Below are positions 9,564-19,859 of a stretch of DNA of 64,000 bases, piece by piece (the stretch's first letter is position 1; every line of letters starts with the position of its first letter). A program made the position numbers and the translations under genes. This stretch comes from Phymatolithon calcareum (taxonomy: Eukaryota; Rhodophyta; Florideophyceae; Hapalidiales). Under the pieces are notes generated by a model, which saw nothing but the letters and a program-made list of their open reading frames with translations, was not told the origin of the DNA and made no database searches. Location: NCBI GenBank assembly GCA_977006965.1, contig OZ345366.1, positions 310,001 to 374,000 on the forward strand, read 5' to 3'.

Positions 9564-11036
9564 TGTAACACCAGGGCTCGGAACAATTCAATTGCAAGAG
9601 ATTGCTACTCGAGTTGCAATACGCATTTCGAATTGTTCCGGGCTGAATCTTGCAATGCCTATTGCAATACACCAAGGCGGGCAATCAAGGGTAGTCTACT
9701 TTACCTCAGGAAGGAACATTTCCATCAAACATTAAACTACCTCGCGTTCTGCATGGACATTACATGCAGCTGCCTTCTATGAGCTCTTCTGTGACCTCGT
9801 GGGCTTTGATTCGAGCTTCCGCCTTCTCCAAGCGCGATCCGTTGATCGCCTCGCTCATCATTTGGGCATTCCAGAATCGGTCGTTTACTTTGAAGAAAAC
9901 GAGTCCCTCACGAAAAAATTAAATGTGTGCCTCGGTGTTGAAAGTAGTGGCTTCAGCAGTAGTTCACAGTCTTCTGTGTCCTCTGAAGCAATCTGGCCTG
10001 TTGAAGACATTCCTTGCAATGTAAGGCGAGGCACGACGATTGAAGCCGAGCGAGCATCTATACGAGACGTAGACGTTGTGCAACATGTAGCGATAGCCGC
10101 AGCATAATGCACGCTGTTGCAAGACTACCCGTCGTACGGTATAGCACCGTGAGTACCATCCAGTTCGGCAGCGATTCGGCTATCAACAAGCTCGACGAGG
10201 TGAAAGAGCACACGGACGACCGTCCTGACGGATAGCTTGACATGGCGACAGAACTTGCGCACTTCGGTGTCTTCAACGTGCGCCAATGTCCGATTTTTCA
10301 CGACAATCAGTGGAATATACGCATGCACCGCTTTTTCGCAAGCAGACATTGACCGGAATTCGAAGCGAGAGCGAATTGTACCGCCTTTCTGCTGCATTGC
10401 GAGCAGGGCCACGTTGTAGAGGCGCTGTAGAGTTGCGTCTTGTTCAGATGGGGTTTGGCCCTTGGCGTAGCATCGTTTGAGGTGGTGGTATGGATTCCTG
10501 TAGCCGGTCTTCTCGATGAATAATACGATAGGAGTGGGGCAGCTCGGCCTCGGGCAGCGATGTTGCAGGCAGTCTCTCTCGACCCAGGCGCCGGTCGTTC
10601 TCTCGATCACATGCCGCTTCACATTGCAAACGAATCGCATCAATGCGAATACGATTTCTTTAGGGCTCGTCTTGCTGATGGCGACTAGGGGCCCTCGTGC
10701 TCGGTAGAGTGTGGATCAGGTGAGAATGATCGCCATTACTAGGACTGTATTGTACACCGCTTGATGCTGTGTTTCGCAGCCTACGTAATACTGCATCACG
10801 ACGTTGCGCGCACAACTGATGCCCTTGCAAGCTTAAACTCACGCCGCATTTCGATGTTAGCCGGTAAGCTATCGAAATGTAGCCGTTCGCGTGACGAAAC
10901 TACACGTAGCATATGGATGGAGCCTCTACGATGCAATAAGAATTGCAATACCGGAGCTCTCCGAAATTTCACATTGCAATTCCATATTCCAGTTTTTTGA
11001 AATCCCAATATATTGGGTCCGAGCCCTGTGTTACAC
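9564..11036 (-). mobile_element. hAT-like DNA transposon with imperfect 8-bp target duplication
   Basis: The element 9572-11028 begins CAGGGCTCGGA and ends TCCGAGCCCTG, the classic form of hAT terminal repeats. The flanking 8-mers are TGTAACAC (9564-9571) and TGTTACAC (11029-11036), one mismatch. Both subterminal regions are dense in ATTGCAA and TTGCAAT words (about 9590-9675 and 10935-10985), resembling subterminal binding motifs of hAT transposases. The interior holds a broken transposase on the minus strand. At 1.46 kb it is too short for a complete autonomous hAT, so it is a deleted copy. Confidence 0.78.
9885..10643 (-). pseudogene. hAT transposase N-terminal remnant
   Basis: The minus-strand frame has an N-terminal Cys/His region (CPRPSCP followed by YHHLKRC), possibly a BED-like zinc finger. 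A hAT-type helical region follows, with RTLAHVEDTEVRKFCRHV and an ELDGTHGAIPYDG block. It stops at a TAG (10125-10127) exactly where hAT proteins have the Trp of the DGW motif. The same frame continues after the stop with SVHYAAAIATCC and a PRLTL stretch to about 9885, as expected after DGWS in hAT proteins. The RNase H-like core beyond this and the dimerisation domain are missing. Confidence 0.65.
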
Positions 11037-11261
11037 CAACAAAAATAGAAACAATATTCTTCAGACAGGATCCAACCAAAACCTCATGCTCCTGGGAACG
11101 TTTCCCCAAGAGTCCGGAGATGCGTTGGTAACTACCATTCTTCTTCTTCAAAAGCTGAAGGGTCAGCAAATGCGTAGGTAGCTTTTAAATAAAAATGTAC
11201 CTTTCCTTCTTTCTTCTTCAAAAGCTGTTGGGGCCTCAAATGTTTTCTCACCTTTTTTGAA
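11037..11261. other. no gene; LINE-tail-like sequence
   Basis: Two related CTTCTTCTTCAAAAGCTG words occur at about 11140-11160 and 11205-11227, and TAGCTTTTAAATAAA at about 11178-11193 resembles the 3' ends of the plus-strand LINEs. No coding frame is convincing. Confidence 0.35.
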
Positions 11262-11740
11262 TTTGGAATTTATTAATAGCCCTCAGTAACCCTCATTGTA
11301 TTGCAAGGGAGATGCGTTTCAGTAGCTACGTTGTAGCTTCGATTATCTATTCAAATACTTGAAACCCGGATTAGCAAAGTAGCCCTAGCTGCAAAACCCT
11401 CTCCCATAAAGACGGCGGAGGGAAAAGCTTGGGGTCCCCTGGTCAGATTTCCTATCGGGCTCTGGATCGCATCTCAATTGACGCCTTGTCTATTCCATGT
11501 CGTCACAAACGACAATTGTGAAGGAGAGTTGTTTGTCTAGAGCTTTTTCAGTGATATTAGTCTCCTCATGTTTTCTCAACTGCTTTTTCAAATGGCTGCG
11601 CCTCGGAGATGGCATATTTCGGAATTTTCGAAAAAAATGCCGCACCTTTCTGTACCATTCTCTCTTCAACCAAGTCCATGTGCAAACTGTAGAAGCGCTA
11701 AGAAACCCTCGTTTACAGACCACAATTGTTGCAATTACTC
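11262..11740 (-). pseudogene. 5'-truncated LINE (beta group), C-terminus and 3' tail
   Basis: On the minus strand a 77-codon frame ends ITEKALDKQLSFTIVVCDDME, homologous to the C-terminus at 15451-15660 (SETEKALDKVLFLTIVFYDDME). Downstream toward 11262 the tail resembles the 9047-9278 and 15232-15440 tails, ending in a short T run on the plus strand. It is more diverged than those two, so probably an older insertion. I could not fix its 5' edge or a target duplication. Confidence 0.65.
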
Positions 11741-11799
11741 AATAACACTTGCCTCAAGTTGGGACACATGCACCCTTCTCTATAAAATCCGCTTAATGA

Positions 11800-11990
11800 C
11801 GAACAAGATTACTTCTGAATACTCAAACTTGGTGATACTACACTCTTCGCACGATACATTGACAAGAACAAAAATGAAGCACTTAACGAGCTTTTGGTAT
11901 TCAGAAAGACCATCATCAAATGCATAGAAAACGAAGAAGGACTTCTCTAAAGTTGATGTCCCTCAGAACAGTCGCAGTAAGGATTGAAAA
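11800..11990 (+). pseudogene. LINE (beta group) C-terminal scrap
   Basis: The frame ending at about 11939 reads NEALNELLVFRKTIIKCIENEEGLL, closely resembling the end of LINE-B (EKALD, LLLFSKTLIELMENEEGRY, near 25640-25720). It marks another truncated plus-strand copy just upstream of LINE-A. Confidence 0.5.
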
Positions 11991-12090
11991 CCACCACCCA
12001 ACAGTGACCGGACCGTTCGGGGCCTGAACAAAGTTTAGGTCGAGCGAGCACTTCCTCCCGCGCCAAACCCCAGTCGCGGGGCTACGCGCC

Positions 12091-13938
12091 TTGGGAGGGC
12101 AGAATCATGGCGTCAAACCACAATCCCAACGAAGGAGAACGCGACGTGGCAATCACGTTTCCGTGGCAAACTTGGAGAAGCCGTCCGGGAATTCACCCGC
12201 ATCCGTCGGCAGCTTCGAAATATCAAAAATGGAAATTTCTATGAAACAGACCAGGACGGCACAGCGGTCCACTGGGGCAATGACGCGAGCCAGGGCGCGC
12301 ACCAAGTCTGGAACTAGAGACAAAAAAGATAGCGAGGAGCCCATACAGGATGGAAACAGCTTCATCAAATCGATAAAAAGGTCAAGAAAAGTGATTACAG
12401 TAGGAGAAAACCCAGCGCGACAGCTTTTCGTGAAACATCGCAATGTCGTGGAGTGTGGCGATTGCAGCAAGAAGGGAACGCTCAAACTCAAGGGAGGAAG
12501 CGCTCGAGCACCACTAGTACTCCAATGCAAAGAGTGCACCTTCGTCAAAGAAGGCTCTTGTGCCGAAGAGTTCATAAAACAAGACACACCGAAAAGTCCA
12601 AGGCAGACAGTCCTTGCAGAACCGAAGGTGTGCATTTCAAAGCAAGCCGAGAGACACATCGACGAAGAAGAAAATACAACTACCGCAGGTAGCAACAAGT
12701 TCAATGCGACAGGCGAGAGAACCTGCCCAACAGCCGATGTCCTGAAGAAGTTTAAAGCACTGATGGCCGAACTGGAATCGAGATTGGCAACCTAGGAATC
12801 CAAGTTAGCAGATACCGAGGGAAAGGTCAAAATCCTTGAAGCAACAGTGAGGACTCTATCGGAGGAGAACAGAAGGATCCGACGCGGTGCTCCAGGAGCA
12901 CTAGAGGAATCATCTGTACAACCAGAACCCAGAGGGGAGCCGACGAGCCACGAGGAAGACTCCAATGGCTTCGTCAAGAACACAGAGAAATTCCCCCAGC
13001 TAAGTCTTACAAGGAGGCCATAACGGGAAATACAAGCGACTCGATGACTTATAACGTAAGAGGAGAAAAATTGCAGAAGACGAGAAAGGAAAGACGTACA
13101 AGCAGCCGTCCAACGCAACCGATTGAAGAGCCGGATGGAGAACGCTTGGAAACATTCCTAAACAAAATGGGAAATCGCATGCCAAGAAAGGGAACGAAAC
13201 CTGAATTGGTATCTCTGTACTTCAGGAGAATTCCAAAAGCCCCACGCGAGCAAATTGAGGAAGCTGTGAAAGAGACGCTTAAGACGAAAACGGTTTATCA
13301 CATATCGTTCATTGATTCGTCAATAATCAAACTACTCATAGAAACGAGAGAATGGGACGCCATTGTTAACCTAATGAGTTTAGCGGGCATGGTCTGCATG
13401 TATAGGTACAATGTGTTTGAAAACCCCAAGAAAAGAAGCAAACATGGTGAGTCGGTGCGCTCAATACAGAAGCATTCAACGAGGACAAGGACACGCGCTA
13501 GATACTGCGCGTCCACAGCGTCAAGTGAGGCCACAAAATGAGTAGCACAAATTCCTGGAGAAAGCAGCCGACCGGAGACTCAGATCCATGGAAATTGATG
13601 AGATACGTAAGCTCGAACAATTCCCACGACGACACCTCATAAACCCTAATTTCCGACAAGTAATGAGGAAGGAGGGCGACCCAACAGGCCAGAAAGATGA
13701 AGAAACCGAGGGACAACAGTCCATCGATGGCGATCAGGCAACGAAGCAAGATGAAACAGCAAACATAATAATTGAGGCAGATGTGGAAGACGGGACTTCT
13801 CAGCATGTCGACCCAAATACATCAGTCTCCGAATCGAGAAGACAGCCTTCAAATCTCACCGGAGACCCAGAGAAGCAAGGAATCAATAATACTCCCATCG
13901 CAAACTCGGATCAAAGCACAACCAAAAATAATATTTAA
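12091..13938 (+). pseudogene. LINE-A ORF1 protein, broken
   Basis: This first frame of a nearly full-length LINE runs to a stop 13 bp before the second frame. It is basic and Ser/Arg-rich at the start and has a cysteine pair motif C-x2-C-x20-C-x2-C (about 12457-12540). A heptad-rich segment follows (ELESRLAT, then ESKLADTEGKVKILEATVRTL), suggesting a coiled coil. A Lys-rich and acidic C-terminal part ends the frame. In-frame stops occur at 12793-12795 and 13021-13023, and the part 13044-13541 lies in another frame. No ATG opens the frame at its left end; an ATG at 12107 lies in a different frame. The role would be RNA binding and RNP formation, by analogy to LINE ORF1 proteins. Confidence 0.65.
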
Positions 13939-13951
13939 CAGATATTGAAGA

Positions 13952-16900
13952 ATGGCAACGATGAACGTTGGGGGATCACCAGAAACCCGGGAGTACCTAC
14001 ATAAGATGGTACAAAATCACAAGGTCGACATCATCGGTCTCACGGAGACCCATCTGAGATCCGACACCCGCATTCGGACTGATATGTTCTCAATAATCGC
14101 CCCAAGGCCCGTACTGATAACGTCGGATGGGCCTCGTAACCAAGATCTCGGGTCAAGAAGGCGAGGTACAGCGAGAAACTTTGGCGGAGTATCACTGGTG
14201 TTCCGTAGTGGATGTGGAGTGAAACTAATCTTCAAGTATGCAAAGGTACACTTCTAAATCATTATCGCCCAACTAGGCAGCCTAATACTTGGGGTAGTGT
14301 ACATGTCACCAAGGTCCACTCGTCAGGAAACTGAAAATGCCTCCAACTAATCAACTAGCATGCAAGGGGTCAAGCCATCATCTGTGGTGACTGGAACGCA
14401 AGGCACAATCTGTGGGACAGACAGTCAAACAGAAGGGGCAACCAACTCGTCCAATGGGCAGAAAGAAAATATGGGATATAAGAGCAAGCAAAGGACAGAA
14501 ATTCCAGACGAAGAAGTACGGGAGCAATATCGACATCTTCGTCACAAAAGGAATAACAATATCCGCGCCGAACTCTCCAGAGGACATATGGACAGGGGCT
14601 ACACAGCACGGGCCTGTAGGCACGCGCCTTAGAAGCCGGCAAGATCGTGACCCGAACCAGTATAAGCGACCAATCAGTGTAAGAGACCGAGATGACACAC
14701 AAGGGAAAAATGAAATCAAGGAAGAAATGCGTAGTCTCATTGAGGACCTCAAGGGAAGTACCGCCCCCGAATCGGTATCCCATATCTACAGGGAGATTTT
14801 GGACCTTGGAGGAAATTCAAGAGAAGAATCCAAGAAAGAAGTCGCTCTTCGTAAGTACCAAGAAGGCATTCCTGGAGTCATCGAAGACCTCAAAAAGCGC
14901 AGCAATGTAAGAGACCTACACCAAGGGTACAAGAGACTTGTTAAAACCGCTCAAATGTCTTCCGCAAGCGTGGCGTCAAGCTACTCTGATCCCTCTGTAC
15001 AAGAAAGGCCCACCCCATTTTGCAGCGAACTACAGACCTATATCGCTATTAAGTCAAGCCAGGAAAATCATCGATTCCGCACTCGACTCATACATAAGGG
15101 AACACTACCGTTTCAACAGTGCTCAGCTAGGTTTCCGAAAAGACAAGAGCACATATATTGCGATACTCCGGGCAAAATGTGCCATGAAAGATGGGCATCC
15201 TTTTGTCGCGGTTCTTGACCTCTCTGCAGCATTTTTTTTTTGAATTTTGAATTTATTAAACGCCCTCAGAAACACTCATAAGACTGTAAGGGAGATGCGT
15301 TTCAGATGCTACTACCTTGGTAGCTCCGTTAAAGCCCGCAAAAGCTCGTTGCTATCGTCGTAGCCCTAGATGCAAAAACCCTCCTCCAGATTAGAGTCCA
15401 CTTGTCCTGTTCGTAGGAATCTCAGCGTCGCCGTTCTATTTTGTCTTGGTCTATTCCATGTCGTCATAAAAGACGATTGTGAGGAATAGTACTTTGTCAA
15501 GTGCCTTTTCAGTCTCACTAGTCTCCTCTTCCGTTAGTCGATATCTTTGAAGGTACACTTCGAGCTTGTTCATGAGAGTTGGTACGATTTCACCGAATTT
15601 GTCTTCCAGAAGTGTGGTACTCAATGGGGGAAAACGTCCGAATGCCCATTTAATCGCCAATTGGCGGTGACGTGCTTTCGGTAGTCTGATGATGGCGGGA
15701 GTAGACCCGGGAAAGGAATATTCCTCTTTCTGCTCGCCTCCAAGCCTTCTCCTTCGTCTTTAAAGAGCAGGTCCCTCAACGATTTTGCTGAAACTCGCTG
15801 CTTGAGATAGGTTAGTGCCGTCTCGAATAGGTCGTGATGTAACATTGATGATATGTCACGACACACCCATTGCAATTCCTCAACGTCTCTTTCCTCTCTT
15901 GGGACTGCGAGCAAGCCCATTTTCCTTGTTCTGGCTCGTTCAAGCATTCGTAACGCTAGAACTAATCTTCTGTCTTCTGCATTATGTATGCGACAGAGAA
16001 GACGAAGTCTCGCGGTTCGATTTTTTGCGATTGGACCAAATACTTGTCCAAAAAAAGTCTTCTCCACGTCTGCAATAGCTGTTTGAACTCTTGTCGTCCA
16101 TGGCGTCAGGTGCATGGCATATTCCCATCTTGGCTGTATCAAGGCCTTGTACATCTTGATTGCTTTTAAGGGGCTGAGTCCCCGGGCTTCTCTGCAGCAT
16201 ATGACAGGGTGCCACGAGACATCCTCATGAAAAGACTCGAACAGAAGCTACCCGACGAAATAACAAGGATGGTGGCATATCTTCTGAAACCCTCGTGGGT
16301 TACGTCAGCAGGCGATGATACACGAACATGGTGCATTATCGATCGAGGAGTACCGCAAGGGTCCCCACTGAGCCCGTGCCTGTACAATATCTTCATGGAT
16401 ACATTCGCGGAAGCGGTCTCCAAGGTCCCCAGCGACGTCTCTGAAAATCCAGCGCAACTGTTCGCTGACGATGTCCAGCTGCAACCAAAGGATGGAGAAG
16501 GAATGCAGAAGCTACTTGATATAGCGACTACCTGGGCGCAGGAAAATGGTATGAGCTGGAACACAAAGCCAGGAAAGAGCGAGATCCTTAAATACAAGGG
16601 ACTCAGGAAACACACCTTCCACATTGCGGGTCGAGTTCTTCATCAAGCTTGGAGGCTCTCGTATCTCGGTATAAGCATGAACCACAAAGGCGTAACAGAC
16701 GACATGGCGTTATCAAGAGTACGAAATGCAGTGGGGTGCATACACAAACTGCGGGATATTGGAGTCAATGTTCGAGGCTTTCAGCCTGTGACATGCATTA
16801 GAATCTTCAAGTCGCTTATTTTGCCAAAGTGGGAGTATGCACTCTACGTTACGCCTCTGACAAAGCGATTACAATCAGCAATCGAATCTGCAGAAGGTTT

Positions 16901-17522
16901 ATTCTTCAAGTATGTTTTTGGGACATATGCCCAGCACCGCCATGGAAGAATGCGAGTTCTGTGCCGACTAGAACCACCTGCCATGAGGAGAAGACACCAA
17001 GCAGAAAGGTTCTCTGCGAGTCTAGTGAAACAGAAGAAGCGCCTCGACGAAGCAGATGAGTATTCTGGGAGAGATGAAGATATTAAGGAGGCAACCAAGG
17101 ACATAGAGTGCCTCAAGAAATATGAAGATCTGCAGCAAGCTCTCGACAAAGCCAGAGAGGGCTCAGTCTCAAAGAAAGGGCGACGAAAAGAAAGCATTGA
17201 GTTATGGGCAGAGGAAGAAGAGGGAAGATCGCTCGAGATACCAACTGATTCGAACAATCTACCGATGGTTCTCCGCGTAAGAGAAAGGTCTACACGGTTG
17301 CGATGCCTACGGCTGATATTCAATAGAGCACCTCTTTGGAGAAAATCAGTACTTGGTGCATACTTTGGTGTCACAGCCGTGATGGAGCTGGTCGCGCTCC
17401 AACGCATTCTATCTTCATCCAAGATTAGTCCTGAAATTGAATATGAATGTAAGAGACTCACTGGAGCACTTGTTGGGAGAGAAATACGAATCAAGGATAT
17501 ACTGAACAGTCAAGCTACGTGA
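13952..17522 (+). pseudogene. LINE-A ORF2 (endonuclease-reverse transcriptase), broken and interrupted
   Basis: From the ATG at 13952 an AP-endonuclease-type domain starts (KVDIIGLTETHL). It is broken by a stop at 14255-14257 and resumes in another frame with a GDWNARHNLWD block (about 14384). The RT follows: YRPISLLSQARKII (about 15040), motif A at VAVLDLSAA, GVPQGSPLSPCLYNIFMDTFAEA (motif B, about 16350), LFADDVQL (motif C, about 16460) and a long C-terminal domain to 17522. A minus-strand LINE (15232-16188) cuts motif A between its Ala and Tyr codons. The part 16209-17522 is a clean 437-codon frame, so the RT C-terminal half is well preserved. The 3' untranslated region ends near 17600 with an AATAAA-like stretch. 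Confidence 0.85.
15221..16199 (-). mobile_element. 5'-truncated LINE inserted in LINE-A, 11-12-bp target duplication
   Basis: The insert 15232-16188 is bounded by TCTCTGCAGCA at 15221-15231 and at 16189-16199; a following T would make it 12 bp. On the plus strand it opens with a T run, that is, a 3' poly(A) of a minus-strand element. It encodes the C-terminal part of a beta LINE: frame 15621-16154 (ALIQPRWEYAMHLTPWTTR, FGQVFGPIAKNR), then after a frameshift 15451-15660 ending at the LINE C-terminus. The tail is nearly the same as the 9047-9278 copy, so this subfamily was active recently. Confidence 0.9.
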
Positions 17523-17629
17523 GCTTAGAAAATCGTGCGAAAGCGGCCCTGTTACTCTTCAAGAGAGGCCTTGGGAGCTTTTAAAATAAATCAACACATA
17601 TCCGTGGAGAACTATAAAACGCACACGGG

Positions 17630-19529
17630 CAGGCTGTAAGTCATTTTGGAATACAGAGCAAGACAAAATGGCACTGAAGCGAAAGAAACTATACCGAAAA
17701 GCCAGATCATCCCAATCACAGAAAGACTGGGATCGTTACCACGAGTGTAAGTACCAAATCAGAACCTTGGTGAACAAGAGGAAGAAAGAGCAGTATCAAG
17801 AATACATTGCCGAGCTCGAGGAGAAGGATGGACCAGCGGCTTTGAAGCAACTTGCCAAGATGAAAAAGAAAATTCGAAGAAGAAAGCGAAGAAACGAGAT
17901 GACAGGAAGCCCCATGAATTCCGCTAAATTCTCAGCTCATATCTCAGCGACATGCAATAGCACCGAATCGTGGCAACCCGGACTAAGAAAATTCTCCTGC
18001 ACAGAGTACATGAGGGCAAAAATTGAAGCGGCTATCCGTAAAGCACCAAACGGAAAGGCATCAGGCTTAGACGAGGTGAAGTCTGAAATGCTAAAAGTCG
18101 ATATATCGCTCAACGTTGAAGTGCTTACAGCCTTATGGGAGGCCTGCGGGAGGTGTGGGGACACGCCTCTGCACTGGCAGAAAGCGCTCCTCGTCCCAAT
18201 ACACAAGAAGGGGGCACTCGAGGACCCCGGAAACTACCGACCGATTTCCTTGCTGAGCAACGCAAGGAAAACTATTGAGACAGCTATTGATATGAAGCTG
18301 CGCACAGTATACTCATATCACTGGTATCAGCTTGGGTTCCAAAAAGGGGAAGAGCACTTAACTGGTCATCCTAAGAGCTACTGAGCTATTAAAAGAGGAT
18401 CAGAGATGTGTAGCAGTATTGGACCTTAAGGCTGCCTACGACACAGTACCGAGAGTGCACTTGGTGAACAGAATGAGAGAAGTATTGCCCAAGGAGATCT
18501 GCGCAATGGCCGCGGCGTTCTTGACATCATCCTAGGTAGCAACAATTGGTGATGCGAACAGGAACTGGTTTCTAGTGGACAGGGGGGTCCCACAACGGTC
18601 CCCTCTCAGTCCGAGCCTCTACAACTTTCATAGATGAATTCGCAGAGCGAATGAGCCGGGCATCAAAAACCTCGGCTGAAGTACCGGCTATCCTCTTTGC
18701 AGACGACGTTCTTCTCTCTGCGAAATCAACCGCTGCACTGCAAGGACTGTTTGATATAGCTACCCAATGGGCACTAGAGCGAGAGATGACTTGGAGCACT
18801 AAACAAGGGAAAAGCGAAGTCCTCGAACCAGAGGAAACATTGGGCAAGACAATCAAGCTAGCGAAAAAGGTACTAGCACAAGTTCCGAAGGTCACGTACC
18901 TTGGAGTATCTCTAGACCCCGGAGGAGTCACAGATACGTTAATGATGCAACGACTAAAGAAAGCAAGGACGGCCGTGTACGAGTGGCGTACACTGGGAGT
19001 GTTCAAGAAAGGGCTGAGTATACAGAAGTGTATTTAGATATACAAGGCACTAGTAAAGCCATGCTGGGAGTACGCAATGCACTTAACGCCCTGGACAGAA
19101 GACGTACAAAATGCCGTCAAAGAAGTAGAAGGAACATTTTTCAATCAAGTTTTCGGGCCACTGGCCCGAGGAAAGGCCGGTTAGGCTCCGTCTCCTGTGC
19201 CGGATCCAGGCGGCCGCACATTGTCGAGAAATCTTGCCATTCAAAATGCTGAGAAGGAACAAAGCGAAAGAACGTATGTATTCAAATGAAGTGCCCGAAA
19301 GAAGAACAACCATGTATGGCAGTACACGAGAATGATATCGCAGCGATGGAGACCAGAGAGCCGTTCGGGGAAGCTGTAAAGAATATCCAAACACACCAAT
19401 CTTCGCAAACACTTCGATCGAAATTTCTGTAAATGGAAGGAAACAGCCTAGAATCGAAGCGGAAAAGAAAGATACCATACGATAAGACAAGAGAATTTCC
19501 AGCAATCCTCAAGTTCCCCAAGGTGAAGC
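17630..19529 (+). pseudogene. LINE-B (beta group), 5' part
   Basis: A clean frame starting at ATG 17668 runs 238 codons. It has a basic, coiled N-terminal region, then RT entry blocks (IRKAPNGKASGLDEVKSEML, HWQKALLVPIHKKG, NYRPISLLSNARKTIE). It then shifts frame near 18350. Further blocks are VAVLDLKAAYDTVPR (18415-18460), a VDRGVPQRSPLSP block, LFADDVLLSAKS (about 18695) and TYLGVSLDPGG. The frame breaks again near 18640, 19035 and 19185. It is interrupted at 19529 by copia-1 and continues at 25486. It is truncated at the 5' end and directly abuts the 3' end of LINE-A. Confidence 0.8.
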
Positions 19530-19847
19530 TGTTGAAATCGAATGGAACCAATGATCGGTCGGGAAGAAGACAGGAATGTTATTGGTGAAGATTTAATTGA
19601 TTTTTAGAATATATGATTCGAGCCGTAATGACCATTGAAATATTAGACTGCTCCCGGCAGCGCCGGGGGAGAAAAAAGGAGAGGAGGAGTGGGGAGATAA
19701 ACCAGCGAGTTTGAAGGTCTCGGATTTCTGGGCTACGCGCGCGCGTCCAGACGACAGCTACCTGTGGCCGCTCGGTGCGGCGGCACGAGGGATATCTACA
19801 GCTGTGTGTCTTTGGGCTGTGTCCCTCTGTGCGGCGTGGTTTTAACA
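19530..19847 (+). repeat. copia-1 5' LTR
   Basis: A 318-bp long terminal repeat starting TGTTGAAATCG and ending TTTTAACA. It contains a small GC palindrome CCCGGCAGCGCCGGG (about 19654-19668) that could matter for transcription or packaging (inference). A long open frame runs through its last 84 bases into gag, but that frame has no ATG before 19851. Confidence 0.95.
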
Positions 19848-19859
19848 GTTATGGGCCCA
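19848..19859 (+). promoter_or_regulatory. copia-1 primer binding site, initiator tRNA anticodon-arm type
   Basis: GTTATGGGCCCA immediately follows the 5' LTR. It is the exact complement of TGGGCCCATAAC, the anticodon arm of plant-type initiator methionine tRNA, covering nucleotides 28-39 in standard numbering. Drosophila copia is known to use the 5' half of this tRNA, cut after position 39, as its primer, so the mechanism appears shared. The ATG inside the site (19851-19853) is also the first in-frame ATG of gag. Confidence 0.8.

Noticed and set aside
19764-19850. gag starting within the LTR
   Set aside because: The frame is open there but begins with GTG; the first ATG is 19851, after the LTR.
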